64,000 bases of DNA from CAVPCY01 sp963702525 (GTDB lineage Bacteria > Actinomycetota > Coriobacteriia > Anaerosomatales > PHET01): contig CAVPCY010000013.1 of NCBI GenBank assembly GCA_963702525.1, positions 62,001 to 126,000 of the forward strand, written 5' to 3'. The notes below the pieces were generated by a model that ran no database searches, was not told the DNA's origin, and saw only the letters and a list, made by a program, of their open reading frames with translations. Shown piece after piece: positions 53,949 to 62,062 of this stretch. Every line of letters begins with the position of its first letter. Position 1 is the first letter of the stretch. Made by a program: the position numbers and the translations under genes.

Positions 53949-55241
53949 GTGCTCTACGTGGCTCTGATCGTCTACCTCGCGACCGCCGTGGCGTCTGCCT
54001 TCCTGTGCGCGTCGGAGACCGCGGTGCTGATGCTCACGCCGGGTCGCGTGCACCGGCTTGCCGAGGCGGAGCGGCATGGGTCGCCGGCTCTCGAGCGCCT
54101 CTCGGATCAGCGGCATCGGTTGCGGGCCACCACGACGCTCATGGGCGGGGCGGCATTCGCCACCGCGGCCGCATTCGGCTGGATGCTCGGCGAGGTGTTC
54201 TGGGCCTCTGACTTCGGCGCCGGAACAGACGTAGTGTCGGGCACGCTGGGGGCGGCCTCCACGATCGCGGGAGCCGCGCTGGTCGTGCTGCTGAGCTACG
54301 CGCTCATCCAAGCGCTGCCCAGGACGCTCGCGGTGGCGAACCCCGAAAGGTTGGGGCTGAGCACCGCAGGTTACGCGCTGGCCATGACGCGGCTACTCTA
54401 CCCGCTGGCACGCGCACTCGGGGCGCCGTGGAAGTGGGGCGTCTCGGTGGCTGGTGGCCATCCCGATGTGAGCCCGTGGGCGGTGACCCCCGAATGGCGC
54501 GGAACCGACTCCGATGAACAGGCGGAGCGCGAAGGGGCCGAGGAGGCTCTGCTGGAGGCGGTGAGCGACTTCGCCGACAAGGTGGTGCGTGAGGTGATGG
54601 TCCCGCGCACCGACACCAAGGCACTGCCTGACACCGCGACCGCGTCGGATGCGGTGGCGCTCATCGCGAAGACCGGATTCACGCGCATCCCGGTCTACCA
54701 CTCGACGATCGACGACGTCAGGGGAGTGCTCTATGCGAAAGACCTGCTGAAGGCGATAGTGGACGACGGTGTCGACCAGACTGTGGTGGACCTTGCCAGG
54801 CAGCCGTACTTCGTTCCAGAGACCAAGCCCGCACAGGAGCTGCTCGTCGAGATGCGGTCACAGACGCATATCGCGATCGTCGCCGACGAGTACGGGGGCA
54901 CAGCCGGCCTCGTGACCCTGGAGGACCTGCTCGAGGAGATAGTCGGAGACATCAGCGACGAATACGACCGCGAGGAACCGCTTGTGGTGGAGGTCGGCGC
55001 CGAGCACTACAAGGTCAGCGCCCGGTTGCCCATCGATGACCTGAACGATCTGCTGGGCATGGACTTCGACATCGAAGCCGACTCGGTTGGCGGACTGTTC
55101 ACTGAGGTTGCGGGTCGGATACCCGAGGTTGGAGAATCCGTTGACATCGAAGGAGTTCGATTCACCGTGACCGAGCTTCAAGGCACGCGTATCTGCCAAT
55201 TGTCCGTACGACCGGCCGGTTCATCTTCAGAAGGGGCATGA
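53949..55241 (+). CDS. HlyC/CorC family membrane protein (DUF21 and CBS domains)
   Basis: CNNM/CorC family, linked to magnesium and cation transport. 430 residues: DUF21 membrane domain with four helices (VYLATAVASAFLCASETAVL, TIAGAALVVLLSYALIQAL), a CBS pair (VREVMVPRTDTKALPDTATA, DEYGGTAGLVTLEDLLEEIV), and the C-terminal CorC_HlyC domain (YKVSARLPIDDLNDLLGMDF). GTG 53949 has GAAAGG upstream. Stop overlaps cdd. Confidence 0.92.
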   Translation: MLYVALIVYLATAVASAFLCASETAVLMLTPGRVHRLAEAERHGSPALERLSDQRHRLRATTTLMGGAAFATAAAFGWMLGEVFWASDFGAGTDVVSGTLGAASTIAGAALVVLLSYALIQALPRTLAVANPERLGLSTAGYALAMTRLLYPLARALGAPWKWGVSVAGGHPDVSPWAVTPEWRGTDSDEQAEREGAEEALLEAVSDFADKVVREVMVPRTDTKALPDTATASDAVALIAKTGFTRIPVYHSTIDDVRGVLYAKDLLKAIVDDGVDQTVVDLARQPYFVPETKPAQELLVEMRSQTHIAIVADEYGGTAGLVTLEDLLEEIVGDISDEYDREEPLVVEVGAEHYKVSARLPIDDLNDLLGMDFDIEADSVGGLFTEVAGRIPEVGESVDIEGVRFTVTELQGTRICQLSVRPAGSSSEGA

Positions 55242-55666
55242 CGATGCATACACCCACGCCCGCGGATCTCGTCCTGCTCGCACAGGCACGTGATGTTCAG
55301 GAGAACGCCTACGCTCCGTACTCGGGGTTTCGAGTCGGCGCTGCGGTCTTCACTGCCGAGGGGGAGATCTTCCGCGGCGTCAACGTGGAGAACGCCGCCT
55401 ACGGATCGACGGTCTGTGCTGAGCGGGCGGCGCTGACCGCAGCGGTGACACACGGCTACACCGACATCCAGGCGATCGCGGTAGTGGGGGACTCCGAGGC
55501 ACCGACGGTGCCTTGCGGCTGCTGCCGTCAAGTGCTCGCGGAGTTCAATCCGGACATGCGCGTGATCATGGGGGCGCAAAGCGACGACGTGCGAGTGATG
55601 ACGCTCGAAGAGCTACTGCCCGAGGCGTTCGTCCGTGGCTACCTCGACCAAGACGAGACGCCGTAG
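55238..55666 (+). CDS. cdd: Cytidine deaminase
   Basis: Zinc enzyme deaminating cytidine and deoxycytidine in pyrimidine salvage. 142 residues, the homotetrameric short form. Active site: VNVENAAYGSTVCAERAALT (Cys and Glu) and PCGCCRQVLAEF (two Cys zinc ligands). ATG overlaps the previous stop by 4 bases. deoC, another nucleoside salvage gene, lies one gene further. Confidence 0.95.
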   Translation: MTMHTPTPADLVLLAQARDVQENAYAPYSGFRVGAAVFTAEGEIFRGVNVENAAYGSTVCAERAALTAAVTHGYTDIQAIAVVGDSEAPTVPCGCCRQVLAEFNPDMRVIMGAQSDDVRVMTLEELLPEAFVRGYLDQDETP

Positions 55667-55667
55667 C

Positions 55668-56594
55668 GTGACGGGCGCCGCATCACGGTCTGAGGACGAG
55701 ATCCGCAGCGGGTTCGTGGCGCTGGTCGGGCGGCCCAACGCGGGCAAGTCCACACTCGCTAACGCCCTGGTGGGCACGAAGGTCGCGATCACCAGCGACA
55801 CGGCCCAAACGACACGGCATCGACTGCGCGCTGTGATAGACCGAGAAGACGCACAGGTGGTGCTCGTCGACACACCGGGACTGCACAAGCCTCAGGATGC
55901 GCTGGGCGAGCAGCTCAATCGCAGTGCCCTGAAGGCGCTCGAAGACGTCGACGTCGTCGCCATGCTCGTGGACGCGACGCAGCCCGTAGGCGGCGGAGAC
56001 CGGTGGGTGGGCGAGCACGTCGCTCGGGCGCGCACCGGAAAGCGCGTACTGGTCATCACCAAGGCCGACATCGCCAACGAGAAACAGGTCGATCGGCAAC
56101 TCGCGATAGCGCGGGGGCTCGCGCCCTTCGACGATGTGGTCGTGCTCTCGGCAGTGGACGGCTTCAACCTCGAAGGCTTCTACGAGACCGTCGTGCGCTT
56201 CCTGCCTGCGGGGCCACGATGGTTCCCGCGCGACATGCCCTCGGACCAGCCGGTCGAGGTCATGGTCGCTGAGTTCATTCGCGAGAAGATCCTGCGCACC
56301 ACGTTCGACGAGGTTCCTCACGCCGTCGGCGTTGCGGTCGAGGATCTGGTCGTGGACCCCAAGAAGGATCTCACCCGCATCTGGGCGGTCATCTACGTCG
56401 AACGAGACTCGCAGAAGGGCATCATCATCGGGAAGGGCGGCGAGTCGATCAAGCGTATCGGCACCGACGCCCGAGAAGACCTCGAGCGGCTTCTCGGCAC
56501 GCAGGTGTTTCTCGATCTCAAGGTGAAGGTGAAGAAAGACTGGCGGCGGGATGCGTCTCAGATCCGCCGCTTCGGATACGGAGATGGTGCGTGA
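55668..56594 (+). CDS. era: GTPase Era
   Basis: Ribosome-assembly GTPase binding 16S rRNA near its 3' end. 308 residues: G1 GRPNAGKSTLANALVG, G3 DTPGLHKP, G4 TKAD, and a KH domain (IIGKGGESIKRIGTDAREDL). GTG 55668 lies 2 bases after the cdd stop; another GTG at 55635 in frame would overlap cdd by 32 bases. Its stop overlaps the deoC ATG. Confidence 0.95.
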   Translation: MTGAASRSEDEIRSGFVALVGRPNAGKSTLANALVGTKVAITSDTAQTTRHRLRAVIDREDAQVVLVDTPGLHKPQDALGEQLNRSALKALEDVDVVAMLVDATQPVGGGDRWVGEHVARARTGKRVLVITKADIANEKQVDRQLAIARGLAPFDDVVVLSAVDGFNLEGFYETVVRFLPAGPRWFPRDMPSDQPVEVMVAEFIREKILRTTFDEVPHAVGVAVEDLVVDPKKDLTRIWAVIYVERDSQKGIIIGKGGESIKRIGTDAREDLERLLGTQVFLDLKVKVKKDWRRDASQIRRFGYGDGA

Positions 56595-57283
56595 TGGACG
56601 CAACGGAGATCGCCGCGCTAGCCGCCTCACTCGACCAGACGCTGCTCAAACCGACCGCCGGGTTCGCTGAGGCGGCCTCTTGGATGGAAGCGTCGCGCGA
56701 TGCGGGTTTCGCGTCGCTGTGCGTCTCTCCGTTTCTCGTCCCTCTCGCCGCCGAGCATCTCGCCGGTACCTCGACGAAGGTCTGTTCGGTCTGCGGCTTC
56801 CCGCTGGGCTACACGCTGACAGAGACCAAGGCCGAGGAGTCGGTGCACCTCGTCGAGCTGGGCTGTACCGAGGTCGACATGGTCATGAACGTAGCGGCGT
56901 TTCTGGGTGGCGACGAGGACTTCGTGCGTGCGGACATAGAGGCGGTCGTGCTGGCGGTTACCGCGGAGTCGGGCGGCGAGGGCCTTGTGAAGGTGATACT
57001 CGAGACCGCGTACTTGGACGAGGGCCAGATCGAGCGAGCGAGCGCGCTTGCGGTCAGGGCCGGCGCTGCCTTCGTCAAGACCTCCACCGGGTTCGGTCCG
57101 CGGGGGGCGAGCGTTCGCGATGTCGAGATCATGCGTGCTGCTGTAGGCCCGGATGTGGGAGTCAAGGCCGCAGGAGGAATCCGGGACCTCGCCACAGCGC
57201 GGGAGATGCTGGCCGCCGGCGCGAACCGGATCGGGACCTCGGCCGGGCTCGAGATCTTGGCTGCCGCAGCAGACGAAGACTGA
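56594..57283 (+). CDS. deoC: Deoxyribose-phosphate aldolase
   Basis: Class I aldolase splitting deoxyribose 5-phosphate into acetaldehyde and glyceraldehyde 3-phosphate. 229 residues. Schiff-base Lys in FVKTSTGFGPRGASVRDVEI, the second Lys in VKAAGGIRDLATAREMLAAG, and early DQTLLKPTA. ATG overlaps the era stop by one base. It stands between era and recO, which are usually direct neighbours, perhaps attracted by cdd. Confidence 0.95.
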   Translation: MDATEIAALAASLDQTLLKPTAGFAEAASWMEASRDAGFASLCVSPFLVPLAAEHLAGTSTKVCSVCGFPLGYTLTETKAEESVHLVELGCTEVDMVMNVAAFLGGDEDFVRADIEAVVLAVTAESGGEGLVKVILETAYLDEGQIERASALAVRAGAAFVKTSTGFGPRGASVRDVEIMRAAVGPDVGVKAAGGIRDLATAREMLAAGANRIGTSAGLEILAAAADED

Positions 57284-57291
57284 TCCGCGCG

Positions 57292-58041
57292 ATGCCGAGC
57301 TACCCGCTCACCGCGCTCGTCTTGCGCAAGACCAAACTCGGCGAGACCGACATCATCCTCACCCTGCTCGCCCAAGACGGGCAGCAGGTGCGTGCGGTGG
57401 CCAAGGGACTGCGCAAGCCCGGCTCGCGATTCGGCGGTCGGCTCGAACCGCTGTCCGAGGTCGACCTGCTCGTTCACACCGGGCGTTCGCTGGAGGTCGT
57501 GAGCGAGGCGCGGACCTCGAACGCGCACGCCGCTTTGCGCGAGGACCTGGACCGGTCGGCAGCGGCCGCTGTCGTGGCCGACCTGCTCGACAAGGTGTCG
57601 GTGCAAGGACAGGCGGAGCCGCGGCTCTACGGGCTGGCGTCTGCCAGCCTCGGTGCGCTCGAGGTCGCGCCGCTCGAGCGCGTGCCGCAGCTGGTCGTGG
57701 CGTTTCTCGCCAAGGCGATGGCGATGCACGGCTATCGTCCTGAGCTGGAGAGCTGCGCGGCGTGCGCGTGCGAGGTGGGCGAGTCCTCCGCGTTCTCTCC
57801 TACGGCGGGCGGCTCGCTGTGTCCCGCCTGCGGTGCGCTCGATCCCGCGTCGCTCCAGTTTCCCGCGCGAGCAAGGGCATGGCTGGTGGTGCTCCTCGGC
57901 TCGACGATGGCCGAGATCGCCGAGATGGAAGTGCCGAGCGCCGCGGTACGCGACTGCTTCACGCTGGTGCGCAGCTTCGTGACGTACCATCTCCCGGCGC
58001 GCCTCAAGGCGCTGGACTTCTACGCTGGGCTGATCGCGTAG
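57292..58041 (+). CDS. recO: DNA repair protein RecO
   Basis: Recombination mediator loading RecA with RecR. 249 residues: OB-fold (YPLTALVLRKTKLGETDIIL, VAKGLRKPGSRFGGRLEPL), a helical part, and a zinc finger with CAAC and CPAC pairs. ATG 57292 begins the family's typical N terminus. It ends the phoH-to-recO group. Confidence 0.93.
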   Translation: MPSYPLTALVLRKTKLGETDIILTLLAQDGQQVRAVAKGLRKPGSRFGGRLEPLSEVDLLVHTGRSLEVVSEARTSNAHAALREDLDRSAAAAVVADLLDKVSVQGQAEPRLYGLASASLGALEVAPLERVPQLVVAFLAKAMAMHGYRPELESCAACACEVGESSAFSPTAGGSLCPACGALDPASLQFPARARAWLVVLLGSTMAEIAEMEVPSAAVRDCFTLVRSFVTYHLPARLKALDFYAGLIA

Positions 58042-58094
58042 CCGCGAACGTTTCCGACCGGCCGAGAAGGGCAGGTCACGCGGTATTCATCGTG

Positions 58095-58100
58095 TAGAAT
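58095..58100 (+). promoter_or_regulatory. Possible -10 box of glyQ
   Basis: TAGAAT, 57 bases before glyQ, in the gap after recO. The -35 is not convincing. Confidence 0.3.
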
Positions 58101-58157
58101 GGCTGGACACTCGGCACAGGTGCCGGGCATCGATGCGTGCGAGGGGAATTCACTTCC

Positions 58158-59075
58158 ATGGGTTCGACCACCTTCCAAGACATCATCTTGGCGCTGTCGC
58201 GCTACTGGGCCGACCAGGGCTGTGTGGTACTGCAGCCGTACGATACGGAGGTCGGCGCGGGCACCTTCCATCCTGCGACCACGTTGCGTGCGCTCGGCCC
58301 GGACACGTGGCGCACGGCCTACGTCCAGCCCAGCCGAAGGCCAACCGACGGGCGCTACGGCGAGAACCCCAACCGGTTGCAGCACTACTACCAGTACCAG
58401 GTCATTCTCAAGCCGAGCCCAGACAACGTGCTCGACCTCTACTTCGACTCACTGCGCGCCATCGGCATAGAGCCCGCCGAGCACGACATGCGACTGGTCG
58501 AGGACGACTGGGAGTCGCCCACACTTGGGGCCTGGGGCCTGGGCTGGGAGGTCTGGCTCAACGGGATGGAGTGCACGCAGTTCACGTACTTCCAGCAGGT
58601 GGGAGGGTTCGAATGCCGCCCCGTGCCTGCTGAGATCACCTACGGCCTCGAGCGGCTCGCGATGTACATCCAAGGCGTGGACAGCGTCTACGACCTCGTG
58701 TGGTCGGTGGGTCCGGACGGGCACGTGTTCACGTATGGGGACGTCTTCCTGCGCAACGAGCAGCAGTACTCGGCATACAACTTCGAGATCGCCGACGTCG
58801 ACATGCTCCTTTCGCTGTTCACCACGTACGAGGGAGAGTGTCGCCGCACGCTCGAAGCCGGATACGTACTCCCGGCGTACGACTATGTGCTCAAGTGCAG
58901 TCATGCCTTCAACCTGCTCGACGCGCGCGGCGCCATCAGCGTGACCGAGCGCCAAGGGTACATCCTGCGCGTGCGCGCGCTTGCCAAGGCCTGCTGCGCC
59001 GCGTACCTGGAGCTTGTGACCGAGGCCGAGCCGATCGAGCAAGGTTCGGCATCCGAGGGTGGTGAGCGCTCGTGA
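58158..59075 (+). CDS. glyQ: Glycyl-tRNA synthetase alpha subunit
   Basis: Catalytic core subunit of the bacterial two-subunit glycine enzyme. 305 residues: TFQDIILALSRYWADQGCVV, YVQPSRRPTDGRYGENPNRL, GWEVWLNGMECTQFTYFQQV and GFECRPVPAEITYGLERLAM are all diagnostic. ATG 58158 with GAGGGG 11 bases upstream. Overlaps glyS by 4 bases. Confidence 0.96.
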   Translation: MGSTTFQDIILALSRYWADQGCVVLQPYDTEVGAGTFHPATTLRALGPDTWRTAYVQPSRRPTDGRYGENPNRLQHYYQYQVILKPSPDNVLDLYFDSLRAIGIEPAEHDMRLVEDDWESPTLGAWGLGWEVWLNGMECTQFTYFQQVGGFECRPVPAEITYGLERLAMYIQGVDSVYDLVWSVGPDGHVFTYGDVFLRNEQQYSAYNFEIADVDMLLSLFTTYEGECRRTLEAGYVLPAYDYVLKCSHAFNLLDARGAISVTERQGYILRVRALAKACCAAYLELVTEAEPIEQGSASEGGERS

Positions 59076-61145
59076 GCGGCCGTGACCTCGTCTTCGAGAT
59101 CGGTACCGAGGAGTTCCCGTCATCCGCGGTGTACTCGGGCATCACCCAGCTGCAGGTAGCTGTCCCCAAGGCGCTCGACGATGCGAACCTTCAGTACGGC
59201 GAGATCGCCATACTCGCCACACCCCGGCGTATGGCGGTTCTCGTCAGCGAGCTGTCCGAGCGGCAGTCGGACTCGGTGATCACGCACAAGGGACCCGCAG
59301 CGAGAGCGGCGTTCGACGCCGAGGGCAAGCCTACGCAGGCTGCGATCGGCTTCGCTCGCGGCAAGGGCGTGGATGTCGAGTCGCTGGAGGTTGTCGAGGA
59401 CGGCTCGGGAGCGTATGTGTATGCGACGGTCGAGACCTCCGGGGCATCGGCCCAAGAGGTCCTACCGGCGCTGCTCGGGCGTCTGGTAGAGGAGCTGGAG
59501 TGGGCGAAGTCGCAGCGCTGGGGGAGTGGCACGGCACGCTTTCCACGGCCCGTGCGCTGGATGCTCGCGCTCCACGGCACAGACGTCGTTCCCGTCGAAT
59601 TCGCCGGCCTGACCGCCGGCCGCCTCACGCTCGGCCATCGCTTCCTCGTGCAAGAACCCATCGAGCTGCTTGGAGCGTTCGAGTATCTCGCGGCGCTGGA
59701 CAAGGGGAAGGTCGCGGTCGACCAGCAGTCTCGCGCCGCTATGCTCAAGGAGGGCATCGAAACGGTCGCCGCCGGGATCGGTGGGCGCGCGGTCGTGCCG
59801 GACAAGACCTTCGCCGAGGTCGTGAACCTTGTCGAATGGCCAACGGTTGCAGTCGGCAGCTTCGATGAGGAGTTCTTGTCGGTACCACGCGAGATGCTCG
59901 AGAACGCGATGACGAGTCATCAACGCTACTTCCCGGTGGAGCGGACAGATGGCGGGCTCGACAACCGCTTCATCGTGGCGCACAACGGAGACCCCAAGCG
60001 AACCGAGCAGATCGTGCGCGGTCACGAGCGGGTGATCCGTGCCCGCCTGGCTGATGCGGCCTTCTTCTACAAGGAAGACCTCGCACTCACGCTCGAAGAG
60101 TGGCTGCCCAAACTCGAGACCGTCGTGTTCCAGGAGCGACTGGGCACGGCTGCGCTGAAGGTTGCTCGTGTCGAGAGGCTGGCGGGCAAGGTCGCCATCA
60201 TGATCGATGCGCCGCCTGACGAGACCGCCTTCGCTGCCCGTGCGTCCCATCTGGCCAAGGCCGATCTAGTCACCAACGCGGTTGTGGAGTTCACCGACCT
60301 GCAAGGCGTCATGGGCCGCTACTACGCGCTGGCGGCCGGCGAAGCCCCACAGGTCGCGCTCGCCATCGAGGAGCACTATCGGCCGCGGTTCGCCGGCGAC
60401 GAACTCCCGTCGACGGTTGCGGGGCGCATCGTCTCCATCGCCGACAAGGCCGATACGATCTGCGGGATCTTCGCCGCAGGGCTCGCTCCCAAGGGTTCTG
60501 CCGACCCGTTCGGACTGCGCCGCAGCGCTATCGGCATTCTGCAGATGGCTCTCGACGGCACGCGCCGTCACGCTTGACGCGCTCATCGGAGAGGCCCTCG
60601 AGCCGCTTGAGTCCAAGGTGGCGTTCGATGTCGAGGCCACCGGGTCGGCTGTCAGGGAGTTCTTCTTGGGCCGGTTCGAGAACATCCTGAAGGATCGCGG
60701 GCACGCCTATGACACCGTCGAGGCGGTGCTCGCCACGGCCGCAGACGACCCGGGCGACGCACTCGCAAGATGCGAAGCACTCACGTTCTTCCGTGGTTCG
60801 AACGATGCGATGGAGAATCTGTCTGTTGCCTACACCCGTGCGAAGAACCTGGCCAGACCCGAGCTCGGGACATCGACAGATGCCGCGCTGATGGGAGCTG
60901 AGGAGGCGGCGCTCGCCGACGCCCTCGCCGATGCGGAGTCCGTAGCTGGCGACCTGATGGAGCAGCATGCGTACTCGGCCGTGCTCGAAGCGCTCGCTGG
61001 GTTGCGCGCGCCCATCGACGAGTTCTTCGACAAGGTTCTCGTGATGGACGCCGATGAGGCGCTACGCTCCAACCGCCTGCGGTTGTTGAATCGCTTCGTG
61101 GCCGTGTTCGGCGTCTTTGCCGACTTCAGCCGCCTCGCGGGATAG
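59072..61145 (+). CDS. glyS: Glycyl-tRNA synthetase beta subunit (one frameshift)
   Basis: tRNA-binding subunit of the alpha2beta2 enzyme. N-terminal LVFEIGTEEFPSSAVYSGI, HKGPAARAAF, VEWPTVAVGSFDEEFLSVPR, and the HD-like part (DADEALRSNRLRLLNRFVAV at the C terminus). At about 60565-60566 one frame ends (ALDGTRRHA) and the next carries on (VTLDALIGEALEPLESKVAF). Removing one C gives GTRVTLDALIGEALEPL and 690 residues, the normal length. An essential gene, so a consensus error is likely. Confidence 0.93.
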
Positions 61146-61157
61146 GGCCACTGTACG

Positions 61158-61976
61158 ATGAACCGGGTGCCGATCTCGATACACGTGGTCTCCGACTCGC
61201 TCGGTGAGACCGGCGAGATGGTCGCCCGGGCCGCCGCAGGGCAGTTCGAAAGCGACGCGTTCCGGATCGAGCGGTTGCTCAAGATCAGGACTCCCGAGCA
61301 GTTGCGTGCCGAGGTCAAGGCGCACTGCGGCGAGTACTGCCTCTTCTTCTACACGCTGGTGGACCAAGCGCTGTGCGACGAGATGAAGCAGCTGTGCACA
61401 GAGGGCGCTAACGGCGTGGACCTGCTCAGCCCGGCTGTACGGCTGCTCGAGGAGGTCACCGGGTATCGTCCCACCGGCGAGGCCGGCGCCATCCGCCGGA
61501 CCGATGAGGACTACTTCGAACGCATCGAAGCGATGGAGTTCTCGGTCAAGCACGATGACGGGCGCAACCCCGAGGGCCTTGCCGAGGCCGACGTCGTGCT
61601 CATCGGCGTATCGAGGACGAGCAAGACGCCGCTCTCGATGTATCTCGCCTTCAAGGGAATCCGGGTGGCGAACATCCCACTTGCACCCGGCTCTCCTCCT
61701 CCCGAAGAGCTGTTCGAGGTCGACCGGCGCAAGGTGTTCGGACTGGTGACGGACGCCGAAGTGCTCCTCACGATCAGGAAGGAGCGGATGCGCGAGCTGG
61801 GCATGTGGGTCCCACGCTATGCAGAGCGTGAGGCGATAGAGGCGGAGCTCGAAGAGGCCCGCGCTCTGATGAGACGTATCGGGTGTCTGGTGGTACACAC
61901 CGACAACCGAGCCGTTGAAGAGGCGGCGCAGGAGATTCTGCGGCACGTCAACGCAGCGATCGTCACGAAGGACTGA
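61158..61976 (+). CDS. ppsR: PPDK regulatory protein (kinase/pyrophosphorylase, DUF299)
   Basis: Bifunctional regulator that inactivates pyruvate phosphate dikinase by ADP-dependent Thr phosphorylation and reactivates it by phosphate-dependent removal. 272 residues. N-terminal HVVSDSLGETGEMVARAAAG, P-loop-like GVSRTSKTPLSMYLAFKG, and NIPLAPGSPPPEELFEVD. It sits just before ppdK, its target, which decides PPDK over PEP synthase as partner. Confidence 0.92.
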   Translation: MNRVPISIHVVSDSLGETGEMVARAAAGQFESDAFRIERLLKIRTPEQLRAEVKAHCGEYCLFFYTLVDQALCDEMKQLCTEGANGVDLLSPAVRLLEEVTGYRPTGEAGAIRRTDEDYFERIEAMEFSVKHDDGRNPEGLAEADVVLIGVSRTSKTPLSMYLAFKGIRVANIPLAPGSPPPEELFEVDRRKVFGLVTDAEVLLTIRKERMRELGMWVPRYAEREAIEAELEEARALMRRIGCLVVHTDNRAVEEAAQEILRHVNAAIVTKD

Positions 61977-62017
61977 GGCGTGGAGCGGCATGCACCGGGA
62001 GCGCGACTTCGGTACGG

Positions 62018-62023
62018 TATGAT
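62018..62023 (+). promoter_or_regulatory. Possible -10 box of ppdK
   Basis: TATGAT, 40 bases before the chosen ppdK start, in the gap after the regulator gene. No clear -35. Confidence 0.3.
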
Positions 62024-62062
62024 GCGATTCTCTTTGGTTCCCCGGACGTGAGGGAGAGAAAG

